Assembly (NCBI GenBank): GCA_963691655.1
Contig: OY829326.1
Coordinates: 115,727,388-115,791,387, forward strand
Origin: Toxonevra muliebris
Taxonomy: Eukaryota; Arthropoda; Insecta; Diptera; Pallopteridae
Length of the DNA stretch: 64,000 bases
Direction of reading: 5' to 3'
Shown one piece after another: positions 1-11,440 of the stretch; within the stretch, counting starts at the first letter, position 1; the number at the start of each line of letters is the position of its first letter. The notes below the pieces were generated by a model. It worked only from the letters and a program-made list of their open reading frames with translations, ran no database searches and was not told the origin of the DNA. The translations under genes and the position numbers were made by a program.

Positions 1-1215
1 TTTCGGATGCGGAGCTTTGATAACAGAGCCGACCGGTACTAAGCCAATTGCAAATATTTATTAACAGGAAAGATAGAGTTATTACGATTCAGCGTTTGTC
101 ACCGGCTCTCGTACAAAAGGTGAGGCCTTTCAGCTTGTAAATAGTATACCATATGAAATTCAGGAATATTTGCTTAAATCTTCTTTTTTCTTATTACTTA
201 TGATGCATTATTTTAGTACCAACAAATTGCTTCCACATCACAATTTCTTTTACGCTGTCCAAGGTCATTGAAAGCAAAGTAACCTTTTAGATGGTTAAAA
301 ATCGAGCAAAACGAATTGCTTAATGATAGCCAATATATTTTCCATTGAAATTGCTTAACGAGCGATCTTACGAAAAATCGTTCCATTAACACTGTACTTA
401 CGCAAGGTTCGGTCCTTTCCTCGACCCTTTTCCTGGTTTTCATTAATGACATCGCTTGTCATTCCAGCAGGTAGTAGATTTAAAAATTTTTATTAAAAAA
501 TAACAAAATGGCAGGCTTCTAAAAAAAAATTTGAAAAATCGCGCTTTTTTGTTGTTAAAAATCGGGATAAAAAATAAGAAAAAATGATTAGAAATAAACA
601 ATTCTACTACCTGCGAGAGCCATTGGTGTGTAGAATAACCTGTTAAAATTTCAGCCCATTCGGCTTTATAGAATTTCTTCAAACCCTAGAAACGTTGACT
701 GCATTCACGAAACTCATCAATTCCTAAACAGTTGTAAAATTATATTGTGAATGGCTACATTTTTAGTGAGCAAGCGCCATTTTTGGTAGCGAAAAAATTG
801 TATGATACATTTCATTGGTTGACTTTTGTACAGCGGCTTATGTTTATCTATTTGTTCTTTATATATATTCTTTTATTTATTATGACTGTCATAATTGACG
901 AAACATATTCATATTAACGCCATCACTAAAAAATTTTTCAAAAACATTAAATTATTTATATTCATTATTTAAATTTTTGGCTTTGTTAAAGACGAAAAAT
1001 AGTAAAAAACTATTCACAATAGAATAGTTAACGCTAAAAAGTAGCAGCATGTTCACGACACGCAAATTGATGAGCTGCAACTGTTTAGCAATTGATGAGT
1101 GTCGTGAATGCAGTCGTTGTTTCGAGAAAAACGCTTTTAAAGTTTTAACAACACATACAGTTTACCCAACAGGAGCTATAACTTCGTTAATATTTTGGTA
1201 TGAAATTTTTCAATA
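1..1215. other. gene-free AT-rich stretch
   Basis: I see no coding exon here. The short open frames have no recognisable motif and are A/T homopolymer rich. The only structure is a pair of inverted 42-bp segments, annotated separately. Confidence 0.5.
688..1119. repeat. inverted repeat pair, possible degenerate MITE
   Basis: The segment at about 693-734 is the reverse complement of 1078-1119 with only a few mismatches; both contain CAACTGTTTAG and AATTGATGAG in opposite orientation. The right arm also holds a smaller hairpin, TTCACGACAC near 1052 pairing with GTGTCGTGAA near 1100. The spacer is about 340 bp of AT-rich DNA. No clear target duplication is visible, so calling it a mobile element is an inference. 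Confidence 0.4.
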
Positions 1216-1217
1216 TA

Positions 1218-1807
1218 CATTCTGTCAAATAAGTACCCGGAAATTCTCATTTTAAATTTTCCCTCTGAGAATATTTCAAAAAATTTTTTTCCCAGGTTGG
1301 CACAACTGTCAACCACTATTCTGTGAATTTTTATTGCTATGTGTCATTTAGTTTGGTTACGGCATCATTAAGAACAAGTCAACCTTTTGTGTGCGTTGCG
1401 ATTTTTACTATGGATAAAAATATCGAACAAAGAGTTTGTGTGAAATTTTGTGATTCAAACGAAATTTCTTGTGCCAAAACGACATGTTTTGGGTATGCGG
1501 AAAGTCTCAGCGCGATTGGTGCCAAAAGATCTGAATTTTCTTCAAAAAGTGAATCGCAGTAAGGTGGCTGAAGACATGCTTGAAAGCGTAAATTCCGATC
1601 CAACGTTCATCGAACGCATCATAACTGGTGACGAGACATGGGTTTTCGAGTACGACATGCAAACAAGTCAACAATCATCGGAATGGCGCGCCAAAAATGA
1701 GCCGAAACCGGTTGACAGTTGTGCCAACCTGGGAAAATTTTTTTTTTTAAATATTCTCAGAGGGAAAATTTAAAATGAGAATTTCCGGGCACTTATTTGA
1801 CAGAATG
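1218..1807 (+). mobile_element. non-autonomous mariner derivative with two 5-prime ends
   Basis: TA dinucleotides (1216-1217 and 1808-1809) flank ends beginning CATTCTGTCAAATAAGT. The same family is present full length, inverted, at 25337-26639. In that copy only about 27 bp are shared between the two ends. Here 1218-1314 and 1710-1807 are near-perfect inverted copies of the 5-prime end, about 97 bp each, and the true 3-prime end is missing. A piece of the transposase gene remains between them. I infer an aborted repair event during transposition that replaced the 3-prime half by an inverted copy of the 5-prime end. Confidence 0.85.
1410..1709 (+). pseudogene. internally deleted mariner transposase
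   Basis: The frame opens with MDKNIEQRVCVKF, as in the longer copy at 25388-26447, and reads to ISCAKT. It then jumps at about 1481 to DNA that encodes the middle of the protein, losing most of the DNA-binding region and shifting frame. The second part reads LVPKDLNFLQKV and the first catalytic motif ITGDETWVFEYD. It stops matching at about 1709, where the inverted 5-prime end starts. The second and third catalytic aspartates are gone, so this is a relic with no transposase activity. Confidence 0.85.
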
Positions 1808-1809
1808 TA

Positions 1810-2979
1810 TTGTACTTTCGAAATACATAATAAAAAAAAATCAAGTTTTTGAAATTCGAACACACCAGACTACATCCTTAAAAAAACAACCCCGTTGAAA
1901 CACAACTTAAATATAAAACTGGTGCGAGTTTTTGAATAAATTTTATAAATATATATAGTTTCAGGAATAGTCTTTGATTTGAGTAAAGAGCATTTTGAAA
2001 CAGTGCTATAGTTTATTTTTATTCAAAGCTATTAAACTCGGTTGGCACGAAAATAAACTTAAGCTGTTATTACTTTTTACCGCAGATGTATTGACTGTGT
2101 CAGGAAAAAAAAACCATATACATTTATAATTCTTTCTCCACATGATTTCTTTGAATTTTAATGAGTCAGTAATTATTTCCACTTGTTTCCAGGCGTATTA
2201 CAGTTTACCGCATTACCCTATCTTTTTCTTTAGACTCTAAAATTCCAAGATTTTCTTTACCCTTTACTGATCACGTAAAAAAAAAAGAAATAGCTTATTT
2301 TCAAATCTTTCCCATGCGTATTCCTTGTTTTTTTTTTTTTTTGCCTCATTGACACATGCGCTACCGACTGTTCATTCCAAATGCAACCCTGCAGCTTACA
2401 TCAATTGACTTGTTATCATTCATGCAAATTCAACATGCATTCAAACGTACTTACAAACTGGTGAATCAGGTAAAATATCGTTGCTTGTAATTTGCAGCTA
2501 TTAATTTTATTTTTTGCAGCCAACTAAAATAAAATTGTAACTACTGTCGTTCATTGCCTGTCATTCTGTGTATTGCCATCAGCTTCATGCTTTATTTTCT
2601 AATTCTTCATTTTATTATTTTTTTTGTTTTTTTTTTTTGTTTTTTTGTTGCCACCGTGGATCTAATGGTATGATGGACGATATTTGGCGTACGTTCTAAT
2701 GACACGATCTGGTAAAAGCGTTCAAAATTATTATTAGCACGCAATGTGGTAATTTAAATGTGTTACCTACAAATTCTTTGATATAAAAAAAAAAAAGTTT
2801 GTGTTACAAGCTGCCACTAGCCGTGATTGGAAATGAAATTGTAGCCAAACGCTTTTACTGTGTTATTACAATCAATCGAATATTATGATTTTTGTCTGCA
2901 TAATGCTTCTTAGATTTTATTTTTACTATTTATTGAAGGAAAAAACTTCAGTTTTAAAATTTGCTTAGAAAAATAAGAT
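1810..2979. other. gene-free AT-rich stretch
   Basis: No open frame of note is present. The sequence has several long A or T runs (for example near 2325-2342 and 2615-2650) and a few CTGTCATT-like words, with nothing recognisable as a gene or RNA. Confidence 0.5.
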
Positions 2980-3110
2980 AAGGCATGTATACGAAAAAAA
3001 ACTGGTCGACATTAACTTGTTATAAAAATTATATTTTTTAAACAAAAACAGGAATTCACACATCAATTGAAAGGTTATAATAGTAACTTTAAGAAAAATA
3101 AAAACTTTAT

Positions 3111-3797
3111 TCATTTGGTTGGTGCGTATGCGAAAGATCGCAACTTTGACTTAACTCCAGCCATTAAACGTTGCACATCACTTCGGGACATTTGAGATGA
3201 TACAGTAGTCCACTTTTTCTGCAGCTGTTTCTCATTTTTGACCACTTGCTTCGTTTTTCGCAATTTTCTTTTCATTATAGCCCAATATTCTTCTATCGGC
3301 CGAAGTTCTTATGGAACAATTTGTGCCCCTTTCTCTTTATACCACGTCATTACCGTTTTGCCGTAATGGCAAGTTGCTAAATCTGGCCAGGAAAGGACAG
3401 GGGCCTTGTGAAGACGTTTTTATAAGCACTCTTCTACGTAAATTTTTTTGATGATGGTACCAGTAGAGACAAAAACTGCACTCTTTATGCCGCATTGGCA
3501 AATTCCTTGCCAAACCAAATATTTCTTCGCAAACTTGTTCACTTTCTTTAGCTTAAATTTAGGCGCAACATCACCTCTCTTTTTTGAAGTGTAAAATAGT
3601 TGACCAGGTAGCTGATTAAAGTCTGCTTTGACAACCGTCTCGTCGTCCATGATCATGCAATCAAAATTATGTACAATTTTGTCGTACAGCTCTCGTTCGC
3701 GAGTTTTTGCTGTTTCATTTTAAGTCCTTTTATTCTGCGTACTTTTTGAACATATCTGGGTGACATATTTACTTTTTTTTAGCAACATTTCTAATGG
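3111..3797 (-). pseudogene. Tc1-like transposase, catalytic half
   Basis: On the minus strand this continues the frame begun at 5033-5274. It contains MDDETVVKADFNQLPGQ with the first acidic residues, YLVWQGICQCG, then WPDLATCHYG with the second catalytic Asp, and ELRPIEEYWAIMK with the final acidic residue. It ends at a TGA at 3111. A stop and a small deletion precede ELRPIEEY, and a frameshift lies just after EECL near 3420, so the protein cannot be made. The motif set is that of the DDE transposases of the Tc1/mariner superfamily; I do not assign a named family. Confidence 0.75.
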
Positions 3798-5022
3798 AAG
3801 GTTAGGTTAGGTTGGAGTGGCAGCCTTCTGCTTGAAAGCACACTTAAGCACATTTAGGCTCATTGTGATACCACAGTACGGCGCGACTCCCCCATTTACG
3901 GATTGGAGAACCATGAGGATTCCATAATGAACCTGGCTATGTCCTTAATATTTACGGATGATAGCTCGGACAGACTAGTGAAGAAAGGTGAGCCCAGGAG
4001 TTTTAGTCTCCTCCTGGCCAGGGAGGGGCATTCGCACATGAAATGGAGGACTGTTTCTTCCTCCTCCTCAGAGCCGCAGCCCCGACAGAAGTCATTGAAT
4101 GGCAGTCCTAGTCGTGCAGCATGTCTCCCCATTATGAAGTGTCCCGTGAGCACCGAAGTCGTTATGCTGATGGAGTTTCTGCTTAGGTTGAGTAGCTGTC
4201 TAGTACGTCTATTGTCCATAGTGGTCCATGTTAGCCTGGTAATACCACGGGTATGCTCCGCTACCCAGGATCTTTTTGCTTCCTCAAGGTAGTTTTGCTT
4301 AATGGCTAATTTAATAGACGTAAGAGGGACACCAATGGTGCAGGTAGGTGATATATCTGTAAGCTGCGAGCCCTGTTTTGCTAACTCGTCGGCATTGCAG
4401 TTACCTGAAATATCCATATGTCCAGGCACCCAATATAGGTGGACCTACGAGTGACTCGACAAAATGTTGAGTGAAGATCGGCAGTCGAGAACAAGCTTTG
4501 ATGTAGTGAAAACACAGGCAAGGGACTTGATTGCTGCTTGGCTGTCCGTGTAGATGCAGATATTCTTATCGAATGAATGGTTGCGAATAAGCCACTTGGA
4601 CGCTTGATAGATAGCCATTACTTCCGCTTGAAAGACGCTGCAATGGTCAGGAAGTCGGAAGGAGAGTCTGAGATCTAACTTACTAGAGTAGATGCCACAG
4701 CCGACTCTTTCCTCCGATTTGGATCCATCTGTATAGATGTCAATTGAATTGTCAGTGACCACCTCGTCATTAACCCATTCCTCTCTACTGGGGATATGGG
4801 TGAAGAACGTGTGGTTTAAATTAGGGGTAGAGCAAATGTAGTCTACGTTAGTTGGTACGGACGTATCGTGGATTAAAATCTTGGCATGGCCCAGGTTTGA
4901 CCGGGTCCAGCGAGTTAGGGAACTGAGTCTGGCAGCAGAGCACTTAGCTTGTTGCTTAACCAAAAGTGAAGTTGGCAACCAAGGTAGTACGGAGAGCCCC
5001 AGTAATCAATATGGCTGCCGTA
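3798..5022 (-). mobile_element. 5-prime truncated non-LTR retrotransposon (LOA-like?), copy B
   Basis: This is a shorter relative of the element at 27570-29730, in the same orientation on the minus strand. Its 3-prime end lies at about 3800 and consists of GGTTAGGTTAGGTTGG on the plus strand, as in the other copy. It is 5-prime truncated at about 5021, as is usual for target-primed reverse transcription. Flanks share TCTAATGG (3790-3797 and 5025-5032), a short target duplication. About 36 bp present in copy A near 28757-28790 are missing here. Confidence 0.85.
3896..4978 (-). pseudogene. retrotransposon RNase H and C-terminal zinc-finger region
   Basis: This is the C-terminal part of a non-LTR retrotransposon polyprotein. 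The RNase H domain shows IYTDGSKSEE (first Asp), VFQAEVMAIYQA (Glu), YTDSQAAIKSL (second Asp) and PGHMDISGNCNADELA with the His and last Asp, so the catalytic set is complete. It ends with a Cys/His cluster, CRGCGSEEEE followed by LHFMCECPSL. One in-frame TAG at 4445, where copy A has CAG (Gln), breaks the frame between the two halves. The reverse transcriptase domain is absent because of the 5-prime truncation. Confidence 0.85.
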
Positions 5023-5032
5023 TCTCTAATGG

Positions 5033-5274
5033 CCTGGATTTCTTTGAAACAAGTTTTTCACTTTTTTTGCTTTTTCCTTCGAGATGAACCCCTTTTTTCG
5101 CCCACTTCCAATTTTCCTTTCGATAGTTAGTAGTTCTCTAAAGTTTTTAAGCACTTAAGTTACCGTAGATTTTGCAATTTTTAAACTTTTGGCAATGTCT
5201 CTATGTGACATATGTGGAAAATCTTGATTTTTGCGCACAATTACATCGCGCGTGCTCGATTTCAATGAACTCAT
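5033..5274 (-). pseudogene. Tc1-like transposase, N-terminal DNA-binding part
   Basis: Starting at the ATG at 5274, the minus strand reads MSSLKSSTRDVIVRKNQDFP, then SHRDIAKSLKIAKSTV, a helix-turn-helix of the paired-like type found at the N terminus of Tc1 transposases. A TAA interrupts it directly after STVT, and a basic GSGRKKG stretch follows, as in the relative at 32887-33542. The frame then runs into the retrotransposon insertion site. The rest of the gene is at 3111-3797. Confidence 0.75.
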
Positions 5275-5430
5275 TTTGCGTTATGTGAAAAAATCAGAAA
5301 AAATACTGATGCAGAAATGTAAAACGGAAAATTCTCTACGAATTAATAACAGTATCATTTGCTGTAACAGTCATATTTGAATTAATACAACATGTTTACT
5401 GTGACCAGTTTTTTTCGTATACATACCTTA

Positions 5431-7330
5431 CTTATTATCAGTTGTGGACCTAAAAAGTAAAAAAAAACGCAAAATCAAATTTATTTATTTGGAAACAGGG
5501 GTGCTTGAAACGCAGAAAAAAGAGAAGAATTCTTCATAATCCGCTCTCTGCATTTTACATACATATTTATTTACTTAAACTTAAAGAAACCAACTCATTC
5601 CTTTCTTTTTTACAACTGAGGAGAGCATTCACTTAATATCCATCTAAATCTGTCATTGTCAACGACGTATGTTGGGCCCGTTCAAATGTCAAACAGTTGA
5701 CGTTTAACGACTGGAAACTAAAATGTCTAATTGCTACATTCTCCGCGCTGTATAGAGACTAACCTGCATCGAACAACTGTTGCCGTATTCAATCAAATTC
5801 CAGTTGACATGCTTTATTATGGCATTTATATGCTACGCTTGTTGTTTGTTATATTTATTTGTAGCAAGACTCATTTACGAATTATTAGTAAACGTTTTGT
5901 TATTTTTAACGCTAGAAAATATCAAGAGAGAGAGAGAGATAGACGCTTAAATTGTATATATTTTTGACATATGTCAAATTTGTTCTCACACTTGGTGCTG
6001 AGAAAACAAAAAGTGTTAGATTGAACAAGGATATTGTGTAATGAGTGGAGATACGACAAAAATACAGTGGAATAAAATTCCATTCAATTAATTCATGTCA
6101 CATACAATCAAAAAACTCATTCTTCATAACATTCCACAACAACGTTGGTTGACTTTGATGTTTCTTCTTCTTCTTGAAGTATCCAGAACAAGATCGTAAA
6201 CAAAAATTGTTGGTAGTTATATTCTTTTTAGAAGATTAGAAATTGTATCTTTTAGCAAGTGCAAAATCTAAATCTATCAAATATGCAAAACATGCACGCG
6301 TTTCTCATGTCGCGTTTCTCGTGACGGTTTAGTTCCAAACCAAAAATTGCTTTCAATAGATTTTGGGTAACGATAAAGTTTCGGAAATCAGCAGCAATCT
6401 GCAAAACATATATGTGAGGTTGGACGCGCTTGTTAGTGAGTGTCGTCGTAGTCATAGCCGTCGTCAACCCACAGCCGCTGGACTAATGGATAAAATGAAA
6501 GAGGAAGTTTCTAGCTGCATGCGCACTAAACACTCTTGCTTTTTACCACCATCACTTGTGCAGCGAAAAACTGCGACTGTTGTTGCTGCACTACTATATA
6601 TTGCACTATTATTGTTGTTATTGTTGGGAAATTTACATTTGCATTTCTTTGCACTCATAGCTGGCAGTAGTAGCTCGTAGTAGCGTCTTTACCACCGGCA
6701 TAGCGTCGCATTCATTTGGCGTATTTTGCCGCTTATCAGTGGCAAAAATCTCGACAGCAAACAGCGACTACGGACTATTGCTGCAGCAAGGTTATTGCAC
6801 ATTTGCGCATATGTTTGTGTTGTTATTGCTGTTGTTGTTTGTGTCCAACCACCAACCAACAAGATCAACTCAGCAAGCAAAGCCATCTAGCCGCGCATCG
6901 TTGAATATCTTTGTTGTATCTCTTCCTGCATTCGACAGTTGTGGCTAGAAGTGTCTGTTGTTGTTGTTGTTGTACGCATGCATTATAGGCAGCAGCAGCC
7001 GCAGCGATAACAGGCGTAAAATTGTTGTAACAGCAGCAGCCGTTGCAAGCAGCTATACTTATATGTATGTATATAGCAACATTTGCATTTGCCGCATTGT
7101 CTTGCTCCCAACTACCGCCTGCCGCTGGTAATCTTCATTTTCATGTTTTTCTTCATTTCTCCGTTTCATTTTTTCGCATACAAGTTGCAATGTAGTGTTG
7201 TTGCAGCTTGTGCACCGTTGAGCAGCGGCAACCGTAAGCGGCAACTGTGCAGATAATGGGAAAATCTTGTAATGCCATTTTGAGTTTATTTGCATGTATG
7301 TAGTAGTTGGAGTTGAATCGGTGGAAAGCT
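5431..7330. other. gene-free region with GA, TTG and CAG repeat tracts
   Basis: No coding exon is supported. There is a short GA tract near 5925-5940. From about 6400 to 7250 the DNA is richer in GC and in CAG/TTG-type trinucleotides (for example 6956-6973). This is the texture of fly introns and untranslated exons. The overlapping open frames on both strands are products of these repeats. Confidence 0.5.
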
Positions 7331-9080
7331 TAAGTTGAAATTTTATTGCAGATGCATATCGGCGTCTTCAGTTTAATTGGCTTTAAGCGATTTTGCATAA
7401 TTGTCACCAATTTTAAGAGTGTGATTTGAGAATAAAAATATCATGAATATTCACTGATAAATCGTTGAAGGAAGAGAGAATAAATATGCAGGCGCTTTTT
7501 TTTTTTAATAAATTGTGATTTTTTCATTGACTTTTGGAGCCAAATGAGAAGAGAGAATGGATTGAGTCCCCATATTGTTACAGATATTTCATGATTTAGG
7601 TGCCAAGAATTAATTAATTGTGCTCTCTTTTTTAAAATCCCTTACCTTAGGAGATCAGTTCACTTGCGCAAATTCCATCATTTTACTCTATGGGTCAGAA
7701 TCCGTGAAATCAATCACTGAAAATTATTTTTTCTCAGATTTTAATGTAGATATGAAAATTAGTAAGTTTCTATAAGAAAACACGATTCCCAAATTTTTAG
7801 CTCATAAATTTTTTTTTTACAACTTATTGATATTAATAATTTTAGGTAGTTTTTTTTTTCAATTTGATGTATTTCGGGATCTGCAGAACAAAATTTATCG
7901 ATTTTCTCAGAACTACTTCTTTTTTAGTGATAGTTTATGAAGAATTTTTTTCGATCGCCAAATAACGATAATTTTTTTATTTATAAGTTTATAACAATTA
8001 GCAAGCAAACATTGTTCTGGAACATGAAAAAATCTGAAAAAAATCATAAACATTGCTAGTACTGTTTTAAAAAATATGTGCAAATTTCAAAGTGTGTCCA
8101 TTTTTTGTTTAGAAGTTATGATTTTTTAAATCAGCACTGCACAACGTTTTGTCGCATTTGGAGTAAGCGCGCTGTTTTTCGCAAAACAAAATTTACGAAC
8201 ACATTTTCGACTATGCAAATTTCGCTATTTTTTATTATAAATAAATCGATTATCGTCAAATATAGACTCTCCGGTTTGTTCAGAAAAAAAATATTTCTGG
8301 ATATAGGGTGTATTTTCTACCTCCACTGAGATACAAGGAATTTAAAAAAAACCCCTTAGGAAAAATATTTTCCACCAAATTATGTATCATAACTTCAATA
8401 ATAAGCGTAATAAGCGTAGAGCAATAAAATTATATTTTTTACATAGAAAATTAGTAGACCTTTTTTTTAATGTCACATTTGTAATCAATAACTTTTTTGG
8501 GTTGGAAGCAATCACAATAATTTAAAATTAAAAATAAAACTGCCAAAAATCGGTGGTTGACACGATTTAAAAAAAAACTATTCAACAGATTACTTTGATT
8601 TTTTAAAATGTTGTTATATATTAAATGTGCTATACGTGTAAGCTATGGCCTGAACTAGAATATAAAAAATTGATTTTGAACTTCTCGGTTTTCAGGGGAT
8701 TTTCTAACCTCTTAAGTCGAAAAGTACAAAAAACAGCCACCATTTCGTTCTTTTATTTTCATTTAGATCAGACAAGAGTGACTTCCAAAAAAAAAATAAT
8801 ATCACTTCCTTTTTTTTAGATCACCCAGTCACCTGATATCATGTCAACCACCAATTTTTGATGGTTTTTAAAAAAAAAATTTATGGCCCAAAAACGGCCC
8901 TATAAAAATTCAAAAAAAAAAATTTTATATTTTTTAAACATTAATAAACAGGTCTACCAAGTTTTAAAATGATATCTTTTTTCTTTATATATAAAAAAAA
9001 TTAATTTTAAAATTTCAGGTTCTGTTTATAAATTTTTCAACTTTTGGAAATAATGGTGCTGGTCCTCTTTTTGCTCGATT
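7331..9080. other. gene-free AT-rich stretch
   Basis: Long A and T runs dominate. I found no protein motif, RNA gene or clear inverted repeat. The open frames at 8078-8329 and 8625-8819 look like chance frames in low-complexity DNA. Confidence 0.45.
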
Positions 9081-9081
9081 C

Positions 9082-9240
9082 TAACCCTTTTGGGACCGTC
9101 CGAAAACCAGAGGAGATAGCGCAAAACCGAATCCAGATTCTGACCCCATTCTCGTTATAATTTTAGTTTAAAACAGAAATTTTGGCCTCTGAAGTCCTAA
9201 ACTTTCATGGGTCGCCAGTAACCCTGTGGCCTTCAATAGG
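9082..9240. repeat. degenerate TTAA-type miniature element
   Basis: The left end AACCCTTTTGGGACC (about 9083) and right end near GGGTCGCCAGTAACC to CTTCAATAGG (about 9210-9240) resemble the two ends of the element at 10548-11001. It is an older, shorter copy that has lost an exact TTAA on both sides. The assignment rests on visual similarity only. Confidence 0.35.
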
Positions 9241-9283
9241 AATTTTTTACGAGCTTGTTTAGCATATTTTTATTATTCTGTTA

Positions 9284-10532
9284 TTGGAGTATGAATGTAT
9301 AAGCTCGTATTTTTTTCGTAATTTGGACATTTATTGTGAAAAAGTGATTATAAATTTATTCTTTAAAGTATTGTCCATCGTTAGCCACAACCTTTTTCCA
9401 TCTTTCTGGTAGCATACGGATTCCGCGTCGAAAGAACCCCTCATCTTTTGAGGCTATCCACGAATCGACCCATTTTTTGAGTTCTTCGAAAGAACGGAAG
9501 TGCTGTTCAGCCAGGTCATGTGTCATCGAACCGGAACAAGTGGTAATCAGAAGGAGCAATGTCGCATTTCAGCGTTTCCAAATATGTTTTTACTTGCCTT
9601 GCAACATGCGGCCGAGCATTGTCGTGCTGAAGAATAACTTCGTCGTGTCTATTCTCATATTCTGGCCTCTTATCCTTTAATGCTCGGCTCAAACGCATTA
9701 ATTGTAGTCGGTAGCGGCCGCCAGTGATCGTCTCATTCGGTTTCAACAGCTCATAATACACGACACCTTTCATATCCCACCAAATACACAGCATGAGCTT
9801 GTATCAATGAATGTTCGGCTTTGCCGTTGATGTTGATGCATGTGGTCCCCATGATTTTTTACGCTTTGGCTTATCGTAACGTATCCACTTTTCATCGCCA
9901 GTTACAATACGATGCAGAAAACCCGTTCTTTTCTGTCGTTCAATCAGCAATTCACATGTGAAAAATCGTCGTTCGACGTCTCTCGGCTTCAATTCGTACG
10001 GCACCCAATTTCCTCGCTTTTGAATCATTCCCACTGCTTTTAATCGTTTAGAAATGGTTGATTGATCAACTCCTAAAAATTCTGCAAGTTCTTGTTGCGT
10101 TTGACATGAATCTTCTTCGAGTAATGCCTTCAATTCTTCATCTTCGAACTTTTTGGGCCGCCTGAACGTTCCCTGTCTTCAACATCAAAATCACCACTTT
10201 TGAAACGGGCATATCACACCTGACACATTCTAACGTCTATAGCACAGTCAGGATAAGCTTCAGTGAGTAAACGATGGGCTTCAGTTGCGTTTTTCTTTGA
10301 ATGGAAGAAGCAAATTAAAACTTCCCGCTAATGTTGTTTTGTTGGCACGAAATTCGACATTTTCAGCTATAGTAAAACACTTTTGTAAAATTATGAAAAT
10401 TATTTGACGGATCAATTCTTATAGTATTTTTGGTGCTCTTCGAGATAGAATAGCTGTCAATGTCAAAAAAATGGCGAGTATGATAGATATGAAATTAGTC
10501 ACAATTACGAGTTTATACATTCATACTATCAA
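9284..10532 (-). mobile_element. mariner element, degenerate copy
   Basis: TA at 9282-9283 and 10533-10534 flanks TIRs that begin near TTGGAGTATGAATGTATAAR and continue to CTCGTA. At about 1.25 kb it is close to full mariner length. It belongs to the same family as the element at 34244-35531, in the opposite orientation. The right edge lies only about 12 bp from a TTAA-flanked miniature element. Confidence 0.9.
9356..10360 (-). pseudogene. mariner transposase, broken
   Basis: This is a DD34D-type transposase on the minus strand. Visible parts are LLTEAYPDCAIDVRMCQV (helix-turn-helix region), QSTISKRLKAVGMIQK, VTGDEKWIRYD (first Asp), LQHDNARPHVA (second Asp) and APSDYHLF (third Asp). Defects against the copy at 34416-35456: TGG to TGA after RMCQV, a 1-nt deletion in the GGPKKFEDE region (about 10158), changes near the GPPGHAS segment, and an in-frame loss of about ten residues between ETLK and IAPSDYHLF. 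That last change ruins the 34-residue spacing between the second and third Asp. It cannot be active. Confidence 0.88.
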
Positions 10533-10547
10533 TAATTTTTCACTTAA

Positions 10548-11001
10548 CCCTTTTTTGACCATAAACAAACTAGTAGCAATACAGCAAACCCGAATTCTGA
10601 TTCGTCATCGCTGACGCCCATTTCATTGCAAAAAGATTTAAAAAAGTTTCCATTGTGAACTTTTAGGGGCACCGGTGATCCACAGCAGAACTTAATTTTC
10701 AAAGAAATTAAACAAAAAATTTAAGAAATGGGAAATCATGTTTGAGTAAATAACTTTTCCCATAACATATTACAAATTGGGTGTATTTGGACAAAAATTT
10801 TTAAAATTGTAAGCGATTGAAAAATGGGTAAAAAAAATTCTATTTAGTTTAGGTCATCCTGGTGCCGTCAATTAGGTAAAAATTTCAATATTTTTTTAAT
10901 AATAACTAAAGCGCAATCAATTCTCTTTTTAATGAATACAAATTTACTAAAATCGGTGAAAACGAATTTTGGGTCACTGGTGACAAGTGGTCCCGAAAGG
11001 G
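10548..11001. mobile_element. TTAA-flanked miniature element (piggyBac-like?)
   Basis: TTAA is present at 10544-10547 and 11002-11005. The ends read CCCTTTTTTGACCA and, inverted, CCCTTTCGGGACCA, matching at 11 of 14 positions. TTAA target duplication with CCC termini is the signature of the piggyBac superfamily. There is no coding capacity, so it would be a MITE. The short TIR makes this tentative. Confidence 0.5.
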
Positions 11002-11024
11002 TTAAGTCGGAATATATGGTTTAT

Positions 11025-11440
11025 TAGGATTATTTCAGGTCTGGGTTTTGATTTGGGTTTTGTTTTGAATTTCGATTCAATAATTTGTTTGAATTTGACC
11101 TTCTTTTGATCTGAATTTTGGTTTCAGTTTGAGGATGTTTCTGGTCTGATTTTTGACCTGTATTTAAACTAATTTTTCTTCTGAATTTGGTCTCCTTTTG
11201 GACTGAATTTTTGAGTTTCGGGCTTCATTTTATTTGAATTTCGGTCTGAATTTATTTTAGATTTTTAGGTCTGATTTTTTGCTTGAATTTAGTTTGAATT
11301 TTGGTCTGACTTTAGTTCTGTATTATGGTTTGTTTTTAATCTGAATTTTGGCATGCATTTTAATTAGATTTTCAAACTGGGTTTTGGTCTGATTGTTTGA
11401 TATCTGATTTTGGCTGGTTTTTGATCTAGTTATTTTTATG
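11025..11440. repeat. degenerate T-rich tandem repeat
   Basis: The words TTTGGTCTGAATTT, TTTGATCTGAATTT and close variants recur about every 20-30 bases through this stretch. It looks like a decayed minisatellite made from one short unit. No protein is encoded. Confidence 0.55.

Larger units (their letters stand above)
2982..5428 (-). mobile_element. Tc1/mariner-superfamily element, split by a retrotransposon
   Basis: The ends carry a 26-bp terminal inverted repeat with one mismatch (2982-3007 and 5403-5428, containing GTATACGAAAAAAACTGG) and are flanked by TA at 2980-2981 and 5429-5430, the target duplication of the IS630/Tc1/mariner superfamily. The transposase lies on the minus strand. 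A non-LTR retrotransposon (3798-5022) sits inside it. Without that insertion the element would be about 1.2 kb, a normal size for the group. Confidence 0.85.

Noticed and set aside
3903..4292. Plus-strand open frame over the retrotransposon (also 27675-28064)
   Set aside because: It is the antisense shadow of the RNase H/zinc-finger coding strand; the same frame occurs in both copies for that reason only.
6363..6948. Several overlapping frames on both strands
   Set aside because: Open because of CAG/TTG repeat texture; no recognisable domain.
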